From Bugula neritina (Eukaryota > Bryozoa > Gymnolaemata > Cheilostomatida > Bugulidae), in assembly GCA_964035545.1 (NCBI GenBank), contig OZ037767.1, positions 4,091,680 to 4,155,679 of the forward strand: a stretch of 64,000 nt of DNA, given 5' to 3'. Of this stretch, positions 36,601 through 48,904 are shown piece by piece. The notes below the pieces were generated by a model. It had not been told where the DNA came from. It made no database searches and saw only the letters and a program-made list of their open reading frames with translations. Within the stretch, counting starts at the first letter, position 1; every line of letters begins with the position of its first letter. The position numbers and the translations under genes were made by a program.

Positions 36601-36900
36601 GACATCAAAGAGCATTCATCTAGAGAGAAAATAATACAAGCTAGTAGTGAAACTTACTAACTGTTGCACAGTATTTACTCCAGGAAATAATTTGCTGCTT
36701 CTAGCAGATTTTATAATTACGTAACTCTCAATACTCCACTTCAACTTGATTTATTTTTTACAATTTCATGAATAATAAATGAAAAACTTAATTTTCACAT
36801 TGAAACGTTTCATCTCTTCCAAACTTTTCTGTATAACAAGCAAATAAATAAATGATTTCTTTAATATAGCTCAAAGCTCAAATTAGTCATGTCAATGATT
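33640..36900. other. Arm sequence without a supported gene
   Basis: Mirror of 21.1-24.2 kb. A frame at 34868-35071 is not conserved in the other arm. Confidence 0.5.
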
Positions 36901-36915
36901 TGAATTAAAGTATAA

Positions 36916-37548
36916 TCATTTATTTACCTTATAGTAAAAACACCAGCAAAAGTAATGCTTGAAGTGAAATAAAGGATACCAATTTCTCCTCAAAGTAACT
37001 AAAATTCCACCATCTTTGCAGGTATATCTGTAATGGAAATCAGGCGAAATTGGTTTAAAAAAACAAAACACTATTAATAATTTTCACTCTGATTAAAACA
37101 GTTTTGGGCACAAATAGTTATGTATCTATACGAGAAAGGTACCATAGAAACAATTTACACAAAAGCATGGTGTAGGCTTCAAAAACATCCCATAGACAAT
37201 TGACCAATCATAGGTAGCAAAAGATGTTCATTTAAACACCTCATTGGTAAATAGGAAACGCATGTTTTTTAAATCTTTGTTTGTGGAGAAACCCTTATTA
37301 ACTTCACACTGCACCACCCACATTGTTAACTGTTAACCTCAGTACTTTCTTAGGGCGCTGCTTTAACCACTAGTATAAGGCCACTCTTTTCTTGATAAAT
37401 AATATACATTAACATAAAACACATCAAGTTCGTAAAAAATATCTGAAGTCAAACAACGATTTTTAAAAAAGAAATTGCACACAGGTACAAAGGTCACTAG
37501 TAAAGCATTTTGAAGAAATATGAAGTTACAGCTACCCAGAAAACTCAT
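36916..37548 (-). pseudogene. Mirror copy of the small cysteine-rich ORF, broken
   Basis: The start codon is at 37548 (MSFLGSCNFIFLQNALLVTF). A CAA to TAA change stops the frame at 37365-37363, before the proposed splice site. The cysteines at positions 31 and 55 of the left copy are replaced by Arg and Trp. The second exon (37027-36916) remains open and ends CWCFYYK before gtaaat, then TGA; it is 33 nt longer than its left counterpart. The TATA box is mutated. It is probably dead, unless exon 1 is spliced before the stop. Confidence 0.4.
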
Positions 37549-37549
37549 T

Positions 37550-40500
37550 CCTGCAGAAATTAAAATTACTTTATAAAATAATGATCTGCTGCTGCTTTCA
37601 TACAGCTTTTTATAGTTTTGTACTTGCTGCATCTTTCTGCCAACCAAATTATTCTCAGTTGATTTTATGGAAATTTTATTCCCACTGTCTTTTGCTTCCA
37701 ATTGAAACAGTCAATTATTTTAGCTCAAAAAGAACACAATTAATTTCCTCAACAAACTTGAACGGCTAGATAACGGTGTCAATATAGAACTGAAATTTTT
37801 TTTACAGCTCAACTAGAGGCAGAACATTAAAGCTGCCAGCTAGTGTTTTGATGACTGTGTTACGCAACTAGTAACAACTCTTTTTCTTAAATTTGGAAAA
37901 TCCCAGAGAAGTTGATAGTTGAAGTTGATTTCGCAATGCTAAGTGACCTATACAATATTTGACTTTCATCTCTAAAGAGATTCTGTCAGTATTTGACCTC
38001 TAAGAAAAAGATTCTGAGAAAATGTATGAAATATCTGCTCTTTTTAAAACACCATCTCAAAAATGCATAATTATAATAAATGCACAACTCACAAATGGGG
38101 TGACTAATATCCCATGAGTCCACAAAATCTTCGTACAGGCTTGACAATTTTGAAAGTTGACTACTTAAAAACGGAGCTTTAGGCTTTTCAAGCTTCTATA
38201 AATTTTGTTTAAATTAATTATTTTAGTAGATAATTAGAATATAGGTTGGCTTTTTTTAGCTAAGTACTGATTATTATGACATCAAGTGGCTATACATTTA
38301 ATGTATTTTATTTATTACTTTGCAAGTTTATTGCTGACTTTTATCACAGGGTTATCTTATTACAAAGCTACATTGACATTCAACTTATATACTTACACAC
38401 TGGCAAATTAAAATCAAAATTAACATGGGTTAAAGGTCAATGAAATATTATGAGCTGTGATAATTTCATGCTGGTTACAAAAATGTTTAAAAAAGAGACT
38501 GTATACAAGTAAGAGAGAATTCTGTAGCAATTTAAAGTATACATTCAATTACCATTAATTGGTAATAAAATTCTATTGCAGACCAGTGTGCATTTAATAT
38601 AAAATATAAAATAATATTAAAAAGATATGCAGTTTCGAACATTGGAATACAGCCTTCAACAGTGATGCAAAGATTGCCAGATAAACATATTCTTCTAATT
38701 GTAGAAGCTTTATTGAATTGCTGAAATTTTAGCAAATTAAAAAATTAGTAATTAAAAGTTTGTTGGCAAGTTGTTTTTATACAAAGAAAAGGTTTCATCC
38801 CAGATAGACGCTTCCAATTTAGACGCTTCCAAGTTGGGTCCCACTTGAATGTTTGCCAGTTACACTAGATGTTATCTTTTTATTTTGGTATGATATTATA
38901 TGATAATTTACCTATATATACCTATATAACTATTGTATTGATTGCTAAAAAGCTAATATGTTAATAGCTATAATAGCTAATATGAATTATCTGGAATAGT
39001 ATTCTAATTTTCCAGGATTTGCGTAAGAAAAAAGCACCATTATATTATTAGTAATAAATATTATCTTTAATGAAACTGAGTAACAAAATATCTTTTCAAA
39101 GAAAAAGAAGTATAAAATATGCAAAAATAATAAGTGAATGCTAATGAAAAGAGTTTATATGTGCTGAATAACAAGCTATTAATCCAGGTTTATTTAAATA
39201 TATATATATTTAAATAATAATCAAATAAATTACACATAAAAAATAGCGTCCAACTGAGAGGCATCCATTTGTGAAACTTTTAAGTGGAAAATTTAGCTTA
39301 ACGTTTAACTGGGAAGCGTATATTTGGAATAAAAGGTAGCTATATTTTTATAAAAGGCCAAAAATGCTAAATTTTATTGTGTGCTAAATAAACAGTATAA
39401 TATATTATTTATACAATATATTGTTTAAAAACATAAGGATAATGCCGATGCGCAGCATACTTTGCATCTGTTTAGTATCTCAAAATAAATAAATTACGTG
39501 GTTAAAAGCTTTCAATAAAGATTATAACGGCTTAACACTAATTATGATTTTACTGAAATAGCTATTCGTTTGCAATTGTGGTAGAAAATTTACAATTTTC
39601 AAAATTCTATCAGATTTGACGCTAGAAGAAATAACTTGATTTGTTTTTATTTCCTACCAATTTTTAGAAAATGAATACAATGCATTTCACGTAAAAAAAA
39701 TATCGGTGAAATAGTTTGGCCTGATTGGATACTTGTATACTTGCATTTGATGTAGGACTAAGGTAGAGTTGTCTCCACATAAATTAACAAATAATAGTTT
39801 ACCAAATACATTGAGAGATCAAAGGGGTTTCCTGCTAATAATTTGCTCTACCGACTAAAGGTGAGATGAGAATTTTAAGTAAGAATTGAAAATTTAACCA
39901 AAGTGAGCTTTGCTGAACTGATTTCTCAACTTCAGTATTGCTGGAACGTGTATTTCATCCCTTCTATCGGTACTCAGGACTTACACTTTAAGTAATCCAG
40001 TGATCTTTGGGATTAGGTAAGTTTAGATCTTTTGATCGAAAGGGCTTTGTAAAGGTGACTTGTGGCAGTATTTGATTGCTTATATTTAAATCAACTAGTC
40101 TATGCTCTTTTCCTATAACAGTTGAGTTTGTTCTGTGCAGAAACTATCGATAGAATTTTTCTTATTTTTAAAGAAACTAGTTTTGGAGAAACAGCTTTTA
40201 TTCAGATAATTGTTAAACCAATATAAACGCTAAAACATCAAACTGAGAGGAAGCTAAACAGATTTGCTCAAAGCATATAAAACTACAAAGCATATTAGGA
40301 GACGACTGAAATTGAAAAATTATATGATAATTTTATTTAAACAATCCACCGCAGTCTTCTCGGATTAAACTAATTCACTGCTAGTAATGAAATTAAAATT
40401 TTTGGGCAAGAGGAACAGAAACTATACAGTTAATGCAAAAAAAGCAAAGTGAAAGTAACATTTTTTACAGCTAAAATTTTCAGCAAATTTAAAACTTGTG

Positions 40501-40720
40501 AGTTGCTTTTGCTTGCATGACATGTGAGTTTTTTGAGCATATTCTCATCGCCACTCAAAGGTTAATGAACGTAGTCAATGAATTTATTTTTGGGCATTAC
40601 AAATTTACATGAATAGATTGGGAGCAGAAAAGAAACAGTAAAAACTCTAAAGTACAATATGCATCGAAGCAGGAAAATTTGGCATTTTTATCAGGGGATA
40701 GTTCAAGTCCAGTAGGCTTC
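37550..40720. other. Arm sequence without a supported gene
   Basis: Mirror of 17.5-20.5 kb with indels. No frame here is both long and conserved in the left arm. Confidence 0.5.
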
Positions 40721-40754
40721 TGGTAATATTACATGTTGATTGTGGTAATGTGAT

Positions 40755-40870
40755 TTCCCAGTAGTTCCCATAGGGCATAGAGTAATGACACAGCACAGCA
40801 CGCTATAGTTTGCAAGTGGGCAGTCTGAGGTTCAATCCTTAGTGAAAGCAAAAGTTGATACATTGATAGC
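40755..40870 (+). mobile_element. tRNA-derived SINE-like fragment
   Basis: GGTTCAATCC at 40829-40838 is a good polymerase III B box, preceded by a tRNA-like GGGCATAGAGTAATGACACA about 50 bp upstream that could be a weak A box. No functional tRNA fold is evident. It was not found at the matching place in the left arm. Confidence 0.35.
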
Positions 40871-41485
40871 TTATTAAAAGAAAAACTTTCTCTGAACTTG
40901 CTTTATTTGTAAAATGATCAGCTAAAGAACTTTTTTATTATAAAAACTCAATCATCCATCTCATTTATATATATTGTTTTACTGAAGCGAATAGCCAAAC
41001 TGTGGACTGTCATCATTAAAAAGATACAAAACTGATAAGGCTGGTTAAAGTTGAATAAACAGGACATCAAACGAGTTTTGACCAATCACGAAAAACATAA
41101 TCCCACGAAAAAATATTGTATATATAGATCCTTTCCGAGTTTGTTAATAAAACTAATCGTAGGAAATGCAAAACAATTCTTTACTACGGCAAAAGGTCAC
41201 TGTCTTTAGTTAGTTTAGACAGGAATTTAAGTTGCTGTTATGGATATAAAGTTTGTCAAATCTCCCAGATGGAGTTTTACAAAAATTTTTGTAACTATGT
41301 TAAAGACAGTACAGTGTTTACACTACAATTAGAAATTTATAACTGTGTTAGAACTGAAAAAAGAGCATGCAAAGTAAACTAAAATAGTTATGTTTGTCAC
41401 GCATGTGCATGTGTACATGAATGAGACTTTTAAATAAAAACTATAATATAAAGTGCACACTATTTAATCAGCAGACTTAACAGCG
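40871..41485. other. No gene recognised
   Basis: AT-rich arm sequence. The part near 41170-41220 matches about 17.5 kb inverted. The left-arm coding-like piece at 16907-17285 has no counterpart here. Confidence 0.45.
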
Positions 41486-41489
41486 ATCA

Positions 41490-41987
41490 GTGATCAGAAT
41501 GATAAACACAGTGACTAGACTAAACATAGTTGGTAATGTGAAGTTCTTTAACTCCAGCACTATACCAGAAAAAGTAGAGATCAGACAAATAGTATGTCAT
41601 AGTGTAAATGTGTTAAATGTAGCTTATGATTATCACACAGGTACCACCAGATATGTAAGGAGTCACATGATCAGACATGGATCCAGTATGTTGATGAACT
41701 GTGAGAACTTACTCAGTAAATATTTGAGTCAAACTGACTGGTAAACTGAAGTTGGAGTGGACATAATGGAAGGATGAGAAACTCTAACTAGTTTATTGGT
41801 AAGTGATAATATTAGTAATGAAATAATGTCTGCTACTATTTCATATGTTACACAACTATTAGAAGTTTATATTAATAATTTGGTAGATATGATTTCTTCT
41901 ATCAGTATGATAACTCGCTCTAACCCTTTTTATCTGTATGCAGGTCTACATATGCAATGTTATCTATTTAAAATAAACTCAATATAA
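41490..41987 (+). pseudogene. Mirror copy of unknown coding-like region
   Basis: The frame at 41490-41744 contains NIVGNVKFFN and YHTGTTRYVRSHMIRHGSSM followed by LMNCEN. A second frame at 41796-41987 contains SDNISNEIMSATISYVTQLL. Both match the minus-strand frames at 16791-16312, with replacements and small indels. The protein-level similarity across arms suggests past coding. The family is unknown. Confidence 0.4.
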
Positions 41988-41989
41988 TA

Positions 41990-44085
41990 AATAGATTTAT
42001 TCTGGTTCAACTTTGATGGTTTAATTTTATAATCAATAAATATAATTAAAAACATAGGCTACTAGAGTCTGTGCCACTGTCAAACTCGAAATCAACTTTT
42101 TAGTTGCATGAGTTTAAAATAAAAATAATGCTTTATTGGAAATATATCAAGTATAATAGATATATTAAACGGTCTTTTAGCCAATTTCTATGTTTTTAAT
42201 TTTTCACAAATTATTGATATTGGTATTAGTAATGCTAATTGTATTTGTAAAAAAGTTAGTTAAAAAAGTTATAGATATTGTTTAATTGTCTAAATATAGT
42301 TGATCTACATTATAATGCGGTAAACTTAGCTATAAAATCTAATTATGATTTCCTAGTATATATAATATAGTATATATACATATAGTATGATAGTATACAT
42401 TATGAATATATGTTACATATGTATTAATAAATAACAATTATTAATTAGTTATAGGTTTGGTAATATTCTTAACTCTTGAAAATAAAAAAAAAATTAGCCC
42501 AATACTCTCAAAATATATAATTTATAAAAAATACACTAGATTGTCATTGCCCCGTTTCAACTGCATGTCCTACTTATTAAACCTAATCGATTACATGTTT
42601 TTTTTATTTATAAATTTTAATCTGATTTGATAGAGTTTCAGTTTTGCAAATGACCTTGTCGGAAAAATTTTGTAACAATTACATAACTTCCCATTTTCCA
42701 TGAAGTCTAAAGTTAGGACATTATCTAATTATTTTTTAGACATCAGTGCATGTCAACCGATAAACCAGAAGGCGCGGTTTTTCAGATAGAATTTTCCGGC
42801 ACTTCCATAAGTGATGCTTGGCTTACTGAAATTCATTTGGCATTTTATGAAGGTTGAGGTAGGTTGTGGCTCTGTTGGTGAAAGTCATGAACATATTCTA
42901 CAAGGTATCGGTGTACTATATATAAGTTGGGTAAGTGACTTTTATTTCAACAGCTTGTTATTTTCAATAATAACTACACAAAATAATACCCTGTTATAGG
43001 AGTTTAAAACAAAAACACGTATTGGTATGACCAACACTAACAGCAGTTGTACTACTAATTATTGTATGTCACTTTTATATGTATGTTAATAGTATTACTG
43101 TTATTGTAGCTACAATTCTCTAAAAAACTACGCACATTATGGCTTAGTCAAAAGCATTAACTCCAGGTTAAAGCATGCATTGTTTTTTCACTTTGCACAT
43201 ATGTGTTCAAACTAGCTTGTATTTAGAAAACATTTTAAATTCAATTTATTAATACACAATCTTGATTTTATAACAAATGAAACTGCTTCAAACTATAGCT
43301 ATGCCAAAATTGCATTGCTTTCAAGCCGTGTTTTACTGTACTATATACATGTTTAGAACTTAATCAGTTAATCCATTTATTCTTAGCATACAGTTATTTT
43401 TTATTTAAAAGGGAATAAATCTTTTGTTTATCTTTAGGAGTTTAGTTTTTGGCACAAGACTGTCAATAGCTGAATTTTTTGTCAAAAACTTTTAAGAGAA
43501 AAACTGATCTATGAATTTATTTTGAGAGAGGCATTAATGGGATCCCTTTTATGTGAGACAAGAATAGCAACGTTTTGTGTCTAACAGATTTTATAGACTA
43601 CATGTCCATGACAATCGATGTGCAAATTGATTTTTTAATACTTTTGCAAATATTTGGAGGATTTTGAAAGTTCAACTTATACACTTCAACTATTTCAAGG
43701 GACAGTAATTCTAACTTTAATTAGCAACTACTAATTCATATTATAAATTTAAAATGTTGAGCCAATCAACTATGCAAATATGTGCCTAAATTTATTTTTA
43801 TGGGGAAAATATTTTAATAAAATCAGCAGCCAACTAACTGTCTTTTCTTGAGCTCTGAGAAAGCCATGTTAAATGTGAGAAAATAACTCTCAACAATTTG
43901 TTTAGTGTGCTGTATACTCACATGTTAGCTCTGTTTTTTTCAGTTTCACTTTACAAGCTGTATTTTACAATATAGTGCATGTGTGTAAACTAAATAAACC
44001 TAAATAATTTACCTACACATACATGTGGCCCATGTAAATTTAACATCAATTGGAGGCAAAAGAAAGCATTTTTAAATAAAAATAT
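41990..44085. other. Arm sequence without a supported gene
   Basis: AT-rich, with several homopolymer runs. No exon-like segment seen. Confidence 0.5.
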
Positions 44086-44089
44086 GTTT

Positions 44090-44345
44090 AATGCTTAAAT
44101 AATGCATTTTGTATTATTACACTAATGCAGTGTTTTTCACTTTTTGGTAAAATCGATTTCAGCTTCTATAGTTGATAGTATAGAGTAATGTTTTAAATAA
44201 GTCCCAAAATTAAGTCTTGACAAGTTCCCTCCTCTTTAAGAAGAACGCACAATGATGTGGAATAGGTACACCCATCATCGCAGTCTTGTTCAGAACTATT
44301 CTCACAAAACATTTTTACTTCTTTTTAGGTAAACTGCATCATGCA
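44090..44345 (-). repeat. Tandem duplicate copy 1 with Kunitz exon 3 remnant
   Basis: The exon 3 remnant occupies 44295-44218 on the minus strand. It is open here (EQDCDDGCTYSTSLCVLLKE, then EGTCQ), unlike its left and second right copies, which have an in-frame TGA. Homology to gene A stops at the EEG codons. Confidence 0.65.
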
Positions 44346-44629
44346 GCTCAGTGGCTGCACTCAATGATTAAATTCCTTCTCTAAACTGCTGTAACAAACC
44401 ACGACATGCAGTAACTTTAGGGAAAGTGTGATTCATATAAAGCAATGCAGTAATTGTGAGTTTATTACATGAAAGATAGCTTAGGCTTTTTTGTCAGCTT
44501 TTGAATTGTTTGGAAAACTTGATCGATTTTGTTTTAAGGGACAGTAAAGCGTATGCTGAACTGACGAATTAAAAATAGTCTGATTTTATTTTTTCTAAGA
44601 TTTTGCAAATAATAATAATATCTTTTGTG

Positions 44630-44875
44630 ATTGAATAATGCATTTCGTATTATTATGCTAATGTAGTGTTATTCACTTTTTGGTAAAATTGATTTCAGTT
44701 TCTATAGTTGATAGCATAGGGTAAAATTTTAAATAATTCCCCAAAAAAAGTGTTGACAAGTTCCCTCTTCTTTAAGAAGAACGCACAATGGTGTGGAATA
44801 GGTTCACGCATCATCACAGTCTTGTTCACAACTATTGTAACAAAACATATGACATATGATTACATTTGGAAAAAG
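44630..44875 (-). repeat. Tandem duplicate copy 2 with Kunitz exon 3 remnant
   Basis: This lies about 540 bp from copy 1 in the same orientation. The exon 3 remnant at 44831-44757 has the same in-frame TGA as the left-arm copy (14109), so this is the ancestral-like copy. Confidence 0.65.
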
Positions 44876-45281
44876 TGTTACTACTGTAAGGCAATATACT
44901 ATGACTTTGACTCTGTTTATGACGCATAGTCTAGGCTAATGATTTCTTTTTTTAGCTTTTGATTGGTTTAGAATGGTTAATTGTTTTGCTGCAAGAGGCC
45001 ATAACTTCTACTTTGCTTTGACAGCAGGTTTTGCAAAGAGTATGTTGAACTTGCGAGTTGAGCATCGTTTGGTTTTGTTCTGTCTATTTTGTTTTAATAT
45101 ATTTTCTCTGAGGAATAATTACAACCAGTCTTTGATCCTCACGTAATGTATTAAGTTTTTTTGAAACAATATTTCAACAGTATTGTAACACTATACCACA
45201 ACTTTGGTGTACCCCTTCATCTTTGTATTGAATGATTCTCCATTGTAGTTACGTCATGATAATATATAGCAAGGGGATATA

Positions 45282-45560
45282 TTATACCCTTATCTTGCTA
45301 TTCACTGCATTAGGTTGTAGACTTGGTGGTTCTTCAACTAGAATATACTTGAATCTATCTCTCCTGGTAGAGAGTATAGGGAGGAGTGACATCTGTTGAT
45401 GCCTATATGACATCATGATAGTACAATGACACAGTTTAGTCTTTGATCCTTTTGTAACAAGTAGTGCACATAACACTTGAGATTGGGTATTAAAGTATTC
45501 TTATAGGAAATCTTCTTCTGTTTCAAAGTTGTTACTGTTCCCTCTAGAGCCATGGAAGGT
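45282..45560 (-). pseudogene. Mirror copy of the composite Kunitz pseudogene
   Basis: On the minus strand, GGGAACAGTAACAACTTTGA runs directly into AACAGAAGAAGATTTCC. The D-type exon 2 / exon 3 boundary is at 45522/45523, without an intron, exactly as at 13407/13408. Downstream is the same degraded A-type exon 2 piece. Stops interrupt the frame. Confidence 0.6.
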
Positions 45561-45758
45561 AAATGTCTTAAAACATTAAAATAAGATAATATATTTGTAT
45601 ACAGTTGATTTTTTTTCGCCTGCTTCATAGTAGAAGAATGATATGCATTTATTGCTGACTATAGCATTATAGTTGTACAGTAACAGTGCATTATGGTATA
45701 GTTCTTCATTTTTATATTAGAGACTTCCCCAATGCAGTGCTATAATAAAACTGTAAAA

Positions 45759-46040
45759 TTAGGGTATACAGTCATCTCGGTGTACCCTTTCTTCTCCTTC
45801 AGATAGGGGACAACTCCTTTCTTTAACTAAAATAATCCATTTGTATTGCAATAATATTTAGTAAATCAATCACTAATGTCTATATTCGCATATTGATAAC
45901 TGTAGTAAAAAAAAATATTATGCATAAATTTGATGTCATCAAAAATGAATTTATACAGTTGACATACCAGATCCTTGTATGACCCTCACTTGGATCAAAA
46001 CAATCAATGCTATCAGAGAGAAAATAATAAACATGTCCAT
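45759..46040 (-). CDS. E3: short secreted two-cysteine ORF, probably a Kunitz remnant
   Basis: Exon 1 is 46040-45968 (73 nt; MDMFIIFSLIALIVLIQVRV, then IQGS), with gtatgt as donor. Exon 2 starts at 45826 after TTTTAG and stops at TAA 45761-45759, giving 46 residues. It keeps SCPLSEGEERVHRDDC. The stop falls at the CCC CAA codons of E1 (CAA to TAA), showing independent truncation. It is the mirror of E2. Confidence 0.38.
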
Positions 46041-46076
46041 TATTGATCAAGTAATTAATTTATTTGGTTGACATGC

Positions 46077-46149
46077 CGGGTCTAGGTGTGACCATCTTTT
46101 GAACTAATGTTGGGAAAGGCATGATAGCAATATACATGCAAATACCCAT
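46077..46149 (-). pseudogene. Orphan signal-peptide exon (mirror of 12797)
   Basis: The frame starts MGICMYIAIMPFPTLVQKM. The donor is gcatgt instead of gtaagt, so splicing would need a GC donor. It lies 37 bp from the E3 signal exon. Confidence 0.5.
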
Positions 46150-46261
46150 GATACTACTTACTTAATATAATGTATGTTAAATTGTTATTAATTACATAAT
46201 TAAGATAAAAATATATATTATATAAGTTTAAAATTAGAGCAAAAACAATTTATGTGGTTAA

Positions 46262-46330
46262 CATGCCAGATCCCTGTGTGAACTTCACTTGGATCAAAGC
46301 TATGAAAGTTCTATTAGCAATATGCATACA
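46262..46330 (-). pseudogene. Signal-peptide exon remnant (mirror of 12640)
   Basis: ACACAGGGATCTG and LIQV-like codons are kept, but there is no start codon and no GT donor. Confidence 0.5.
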
Positions 46331-46609
46331 GATTTTCTTGACAATTATTAGCTTTTAATTTAAATTAATTGTTAAAGCATAGCATTTTAATATGTAGCTT
46401 CTTTTTTTAGAAACCTTTATTGAGTTCTAGTAACTTCCCTGTTGAACTACAAAGCAGTTTAAACTCTGCTGTTGATGTCAGCAAACTTTTTTGGCATTAT
46501 TTTCTAAGGACTTATTTCTAAGACATGTTATATTTAATTATGCGGCATGTATACAGTTTTTTAGCATCTTGTACTTTTTGAGGTCTTTTTCTGAATGAAA
46601 AAATCATTA

Positions 46610-46840
46610 CAAGCAATATATGACTAAAAGCACAGCAAAGGAAATTAAAATGACCCCTTTTCCATTTTTGCTATAAATACAAACATTAATAATATATTTT
46701 ACTAAAACAACACAATAAAATAAATTAATAAAAATTTTAGCATAAGCTATAACATACAATTACTTATGACAACCAGTAATTGCTTAGTTAGCTTACAATC
46801 TTTTATTGGTCCTAAATATAAATATAAACATACAATTATT
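46610..46840 (-). repeat. 3' module copy (inner right)
   Basis: On the minus strand, GGTCATTTTAATTTCCTTTG matches 8770 and 55825. At about 46610 it abuts a truncated direct-repeat unit. Confidence 0.6.
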
Positions 46841-46849
46841 ATACTTGTT

Positions 46850-46935
46850 GGTATTGCCATTGGAGCCTGTGTAATAAAAACTTTCACAGGCTCTGGTTGA
46901 AGTGTTGTAGTAGAACAGGAGATGGTGACCAAATT
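46850..46935 (-). pseudogene. Kunitz exon 3 fragment (mirror of 8590)
   Basis: The frame reads HHLLFYYNTSTRACESFYYT and then GSNGNTNKY. It keeps the third cysteine that the left copy lost. There is no donor. It is separated from its next mirror block (47470-47530) by about 0.5 kb of sequence absent from the left arm. Confidence 0.65.
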
Positions 46936-46959
46936 TGATAAACATTCACCTCAAAAAGT

Positions 46960-47465
46960 TATCGACTATTTTATAAGTTTTACAGAATGTATAACTTTAA
47001 GCTATGAGTTATACTATATGAATTTTAGCATTTCAGAGTTTGTGGGTTGTGCATCTTATTTTTTAGATGGTTCTTAATTTACTTTCAATATAACTCATTT
47101 TGATTTTTTTTGCTTAAAGAAATGATGTTGCTTCAATTTTCTGATTTTAGTTCCATGTACAATGTACAGCATTGTTTCAGTTATTTTTAGCACTGCTGCA
47201 AGTACTTTTTTACCTCCAGGTGTTTTTCTTCATTTTTTCCACCCAAACACTCTCGCATTTTGTTGCCCAGGCTTGTACTTATTGGTTGGTTAACTTTAGT
47301 AAATTTACTTCTCGACACACTGATTGGTTCCCATTTAAAGAACTTTATTTTGTCTAATCCTATACATTAGAAATGGGTCATTGTTTGCCTTTAACTAAGA
47401 TTTTTAAAGCAGCTGCACAATGACTCTTTAATAAATTGCGTATTTCTAAGCTCAGCTTGTTCAGA
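46960..47465. other. Insertion specific to the right arm
   Basis: This sequence interrupts the mirror of 8485-8690. It contains a 61-codon hydrophobic frame at 47172-47357 that I do not regard as a gene. No terminal repeats were recognised. Confidence 0.4.
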
Positions 47466-47639
47466 AACTTGTGGCTTTTCTTTTTCTATTTTTTAGCGGA
47501 GGTGGTTGTGTTTCTTTGCATACTACGCACTTCACCAGTCCTAACTCATTAGCTTTTTATTTATAAAGAAATTATTTTTATTGTCTGCAGGATTTTTCAG
47601 CTTTTTTCTACAATTAGAATCGATACAAATTGATGTAAA

Positions 47640-47850
47640 ATACTTGTATACAGTTGTTTCTGTTTCCTCCTGCTCTGTAATAGAAGAAGGATAAACATTG
47701 TTGCTAACTATAGCATTATAGTAGTACAGTAACACTATACCTTAACTATGGTATAATTCTTCACTTTTATATTAGAAGCTTCTCCACTGTTGAGTTATAA
47801 TAAAACTGTATCGTTGGAGATCGTTCATATCTTTTATATGAAATCCATCA
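47640..47850 (-). pseudogene. E-type Kunitz half-domain fragments
   Basis: On the minus strand, TIQFYYNSTVEKLLI then stop (about 47825-47775), followed by the GAGGNRNNC loop piece (about 47675-47645). The same pair occurs at 49.53-49.37 kb and 7.33-7.50 kb. Confidence 0.5.
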
Positions 47851-48037
47851 TCAAGGTTTATTACCTATTCATTTATATAGATTATCAAGTAGTGTAATTA
47901 GTAATGCACAAAGTAAAAGTCTCAATTGCTTTTTTATAAAGTGTCCTATATAATATAGTATTATATTCTCAAAAATCATCATATTTTCAATTAAAAATTA
48001 AAAGCCGTTATTAAAACATAACAATAAAAGATATTAC

Positions 48038-48539
48038 TTAGATGAAGTTGTTGCTGTTTCCTCCTGATCCAGAGAACAGGAAGGAGCGGCATCTTTTGTT
48101 GCCTATGACATCATAGTAGTAGCGTAAAGCTATTCCATGACGCCTATAGACTCCTCCATCTTTGGGATAGAGGCATCTCCTTCCTTTAAATATAATATAA
48201 AACAGCTTAATGTAGTGATGTAGAGCATAGACATACTAGTGACTGGGATACAACATGATTTAGTAAGACAATTACTGATATATCTTCATGCACACGTTGA
48301 ACCTGGTTAAATAAGTTATGGTGAAATAAAATTGCATAGAAATATAAGTGCAAGAAACTTATATTCATATTATTCAGCAAATTATTTAACACCATTGAAA
48401 TTTGTTCTTAACATAAAAATTACTTATAAGTTTGAAAATCAAAGTAAATTTATGTAGTTGACATACCAGATCCCTGTACGACCCTCACTTGGATCAAAAG
48501 GATAAATGCCATCATAGCGAAAATAATAAACATGTCCAT
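48038..48539 (-). CDS. Gene C: signal peptide plus half a Kunitz domain
   Basis: Exon 1 is 48539-48467 (73 nt; MDMFIIFAMMAFILLIQVRV, then VQGS), donor gtatgt. Exon 2 is 48183-48038. The product is 72 residues and ends NSNNFI at a TAA created where the normal donor would be (ATCTAAGT for ATGTAAGT). It keeps only the first and third Kunitz cysteines; their usual partners lie in the missing exon 3. The frame is otherwise clean. The original promoter module upstream has been replaced at about 48650 by a G-rich tract with TATAAAC. It is either a pseudogene or a minimal secreted peptide; decay is more likely. Confidence 0.5.
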
Positions 48540-48654
48540 TATTGCACAGGTAATTATAGGATAATTTAAATTAATTTAAAAATATTACTTAGAGTATAGC
48601 AATAAAACAGATTATACTGTTTCAGGTAGTAACAATTTACAACAGTTTACAGTT

Positions 48655-48690
48655 TATACTCCCTCTCCCCCCCCCCCTTTTTAAACAACA
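48655..48690 (-). promoter_or_regulatory. G-rich tract with TATAAAC upstream of gene C
   Basis: On the minus strand a run of 11 G (48677-48667) is followed by GAGGGAGTATAAAC. It lies about 115 bp from the gene C start codon and is the mirror of 8170-8216. Confidence 0.3.
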
Positions 48691-48904
48691 TGAAACAATT
48701 GTTTACGTAGCTGACATACCATTTCAAAAAACTACAAAGATGAAAAAATGCAAAAATCTGTGATGTCACTATTTAATTTAGAGAAATTTGGAGAAAATTG
48801 TCAACATCATACTCTCTTTTGAAGGGCTCATCTAAACTTGCTCTCAATGGCTTATTTTGTATTTTTTCTAGCTTTGAGAGATTTTAAAAATGTTCGGTTG
48901 CTCT

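Noticed and set aside
40755-40870. A functional tRNA gene
   Set aside because: There is a good B-box-like string, but no convincing acceptor stem or anticodon arm; SINE debris fits better.
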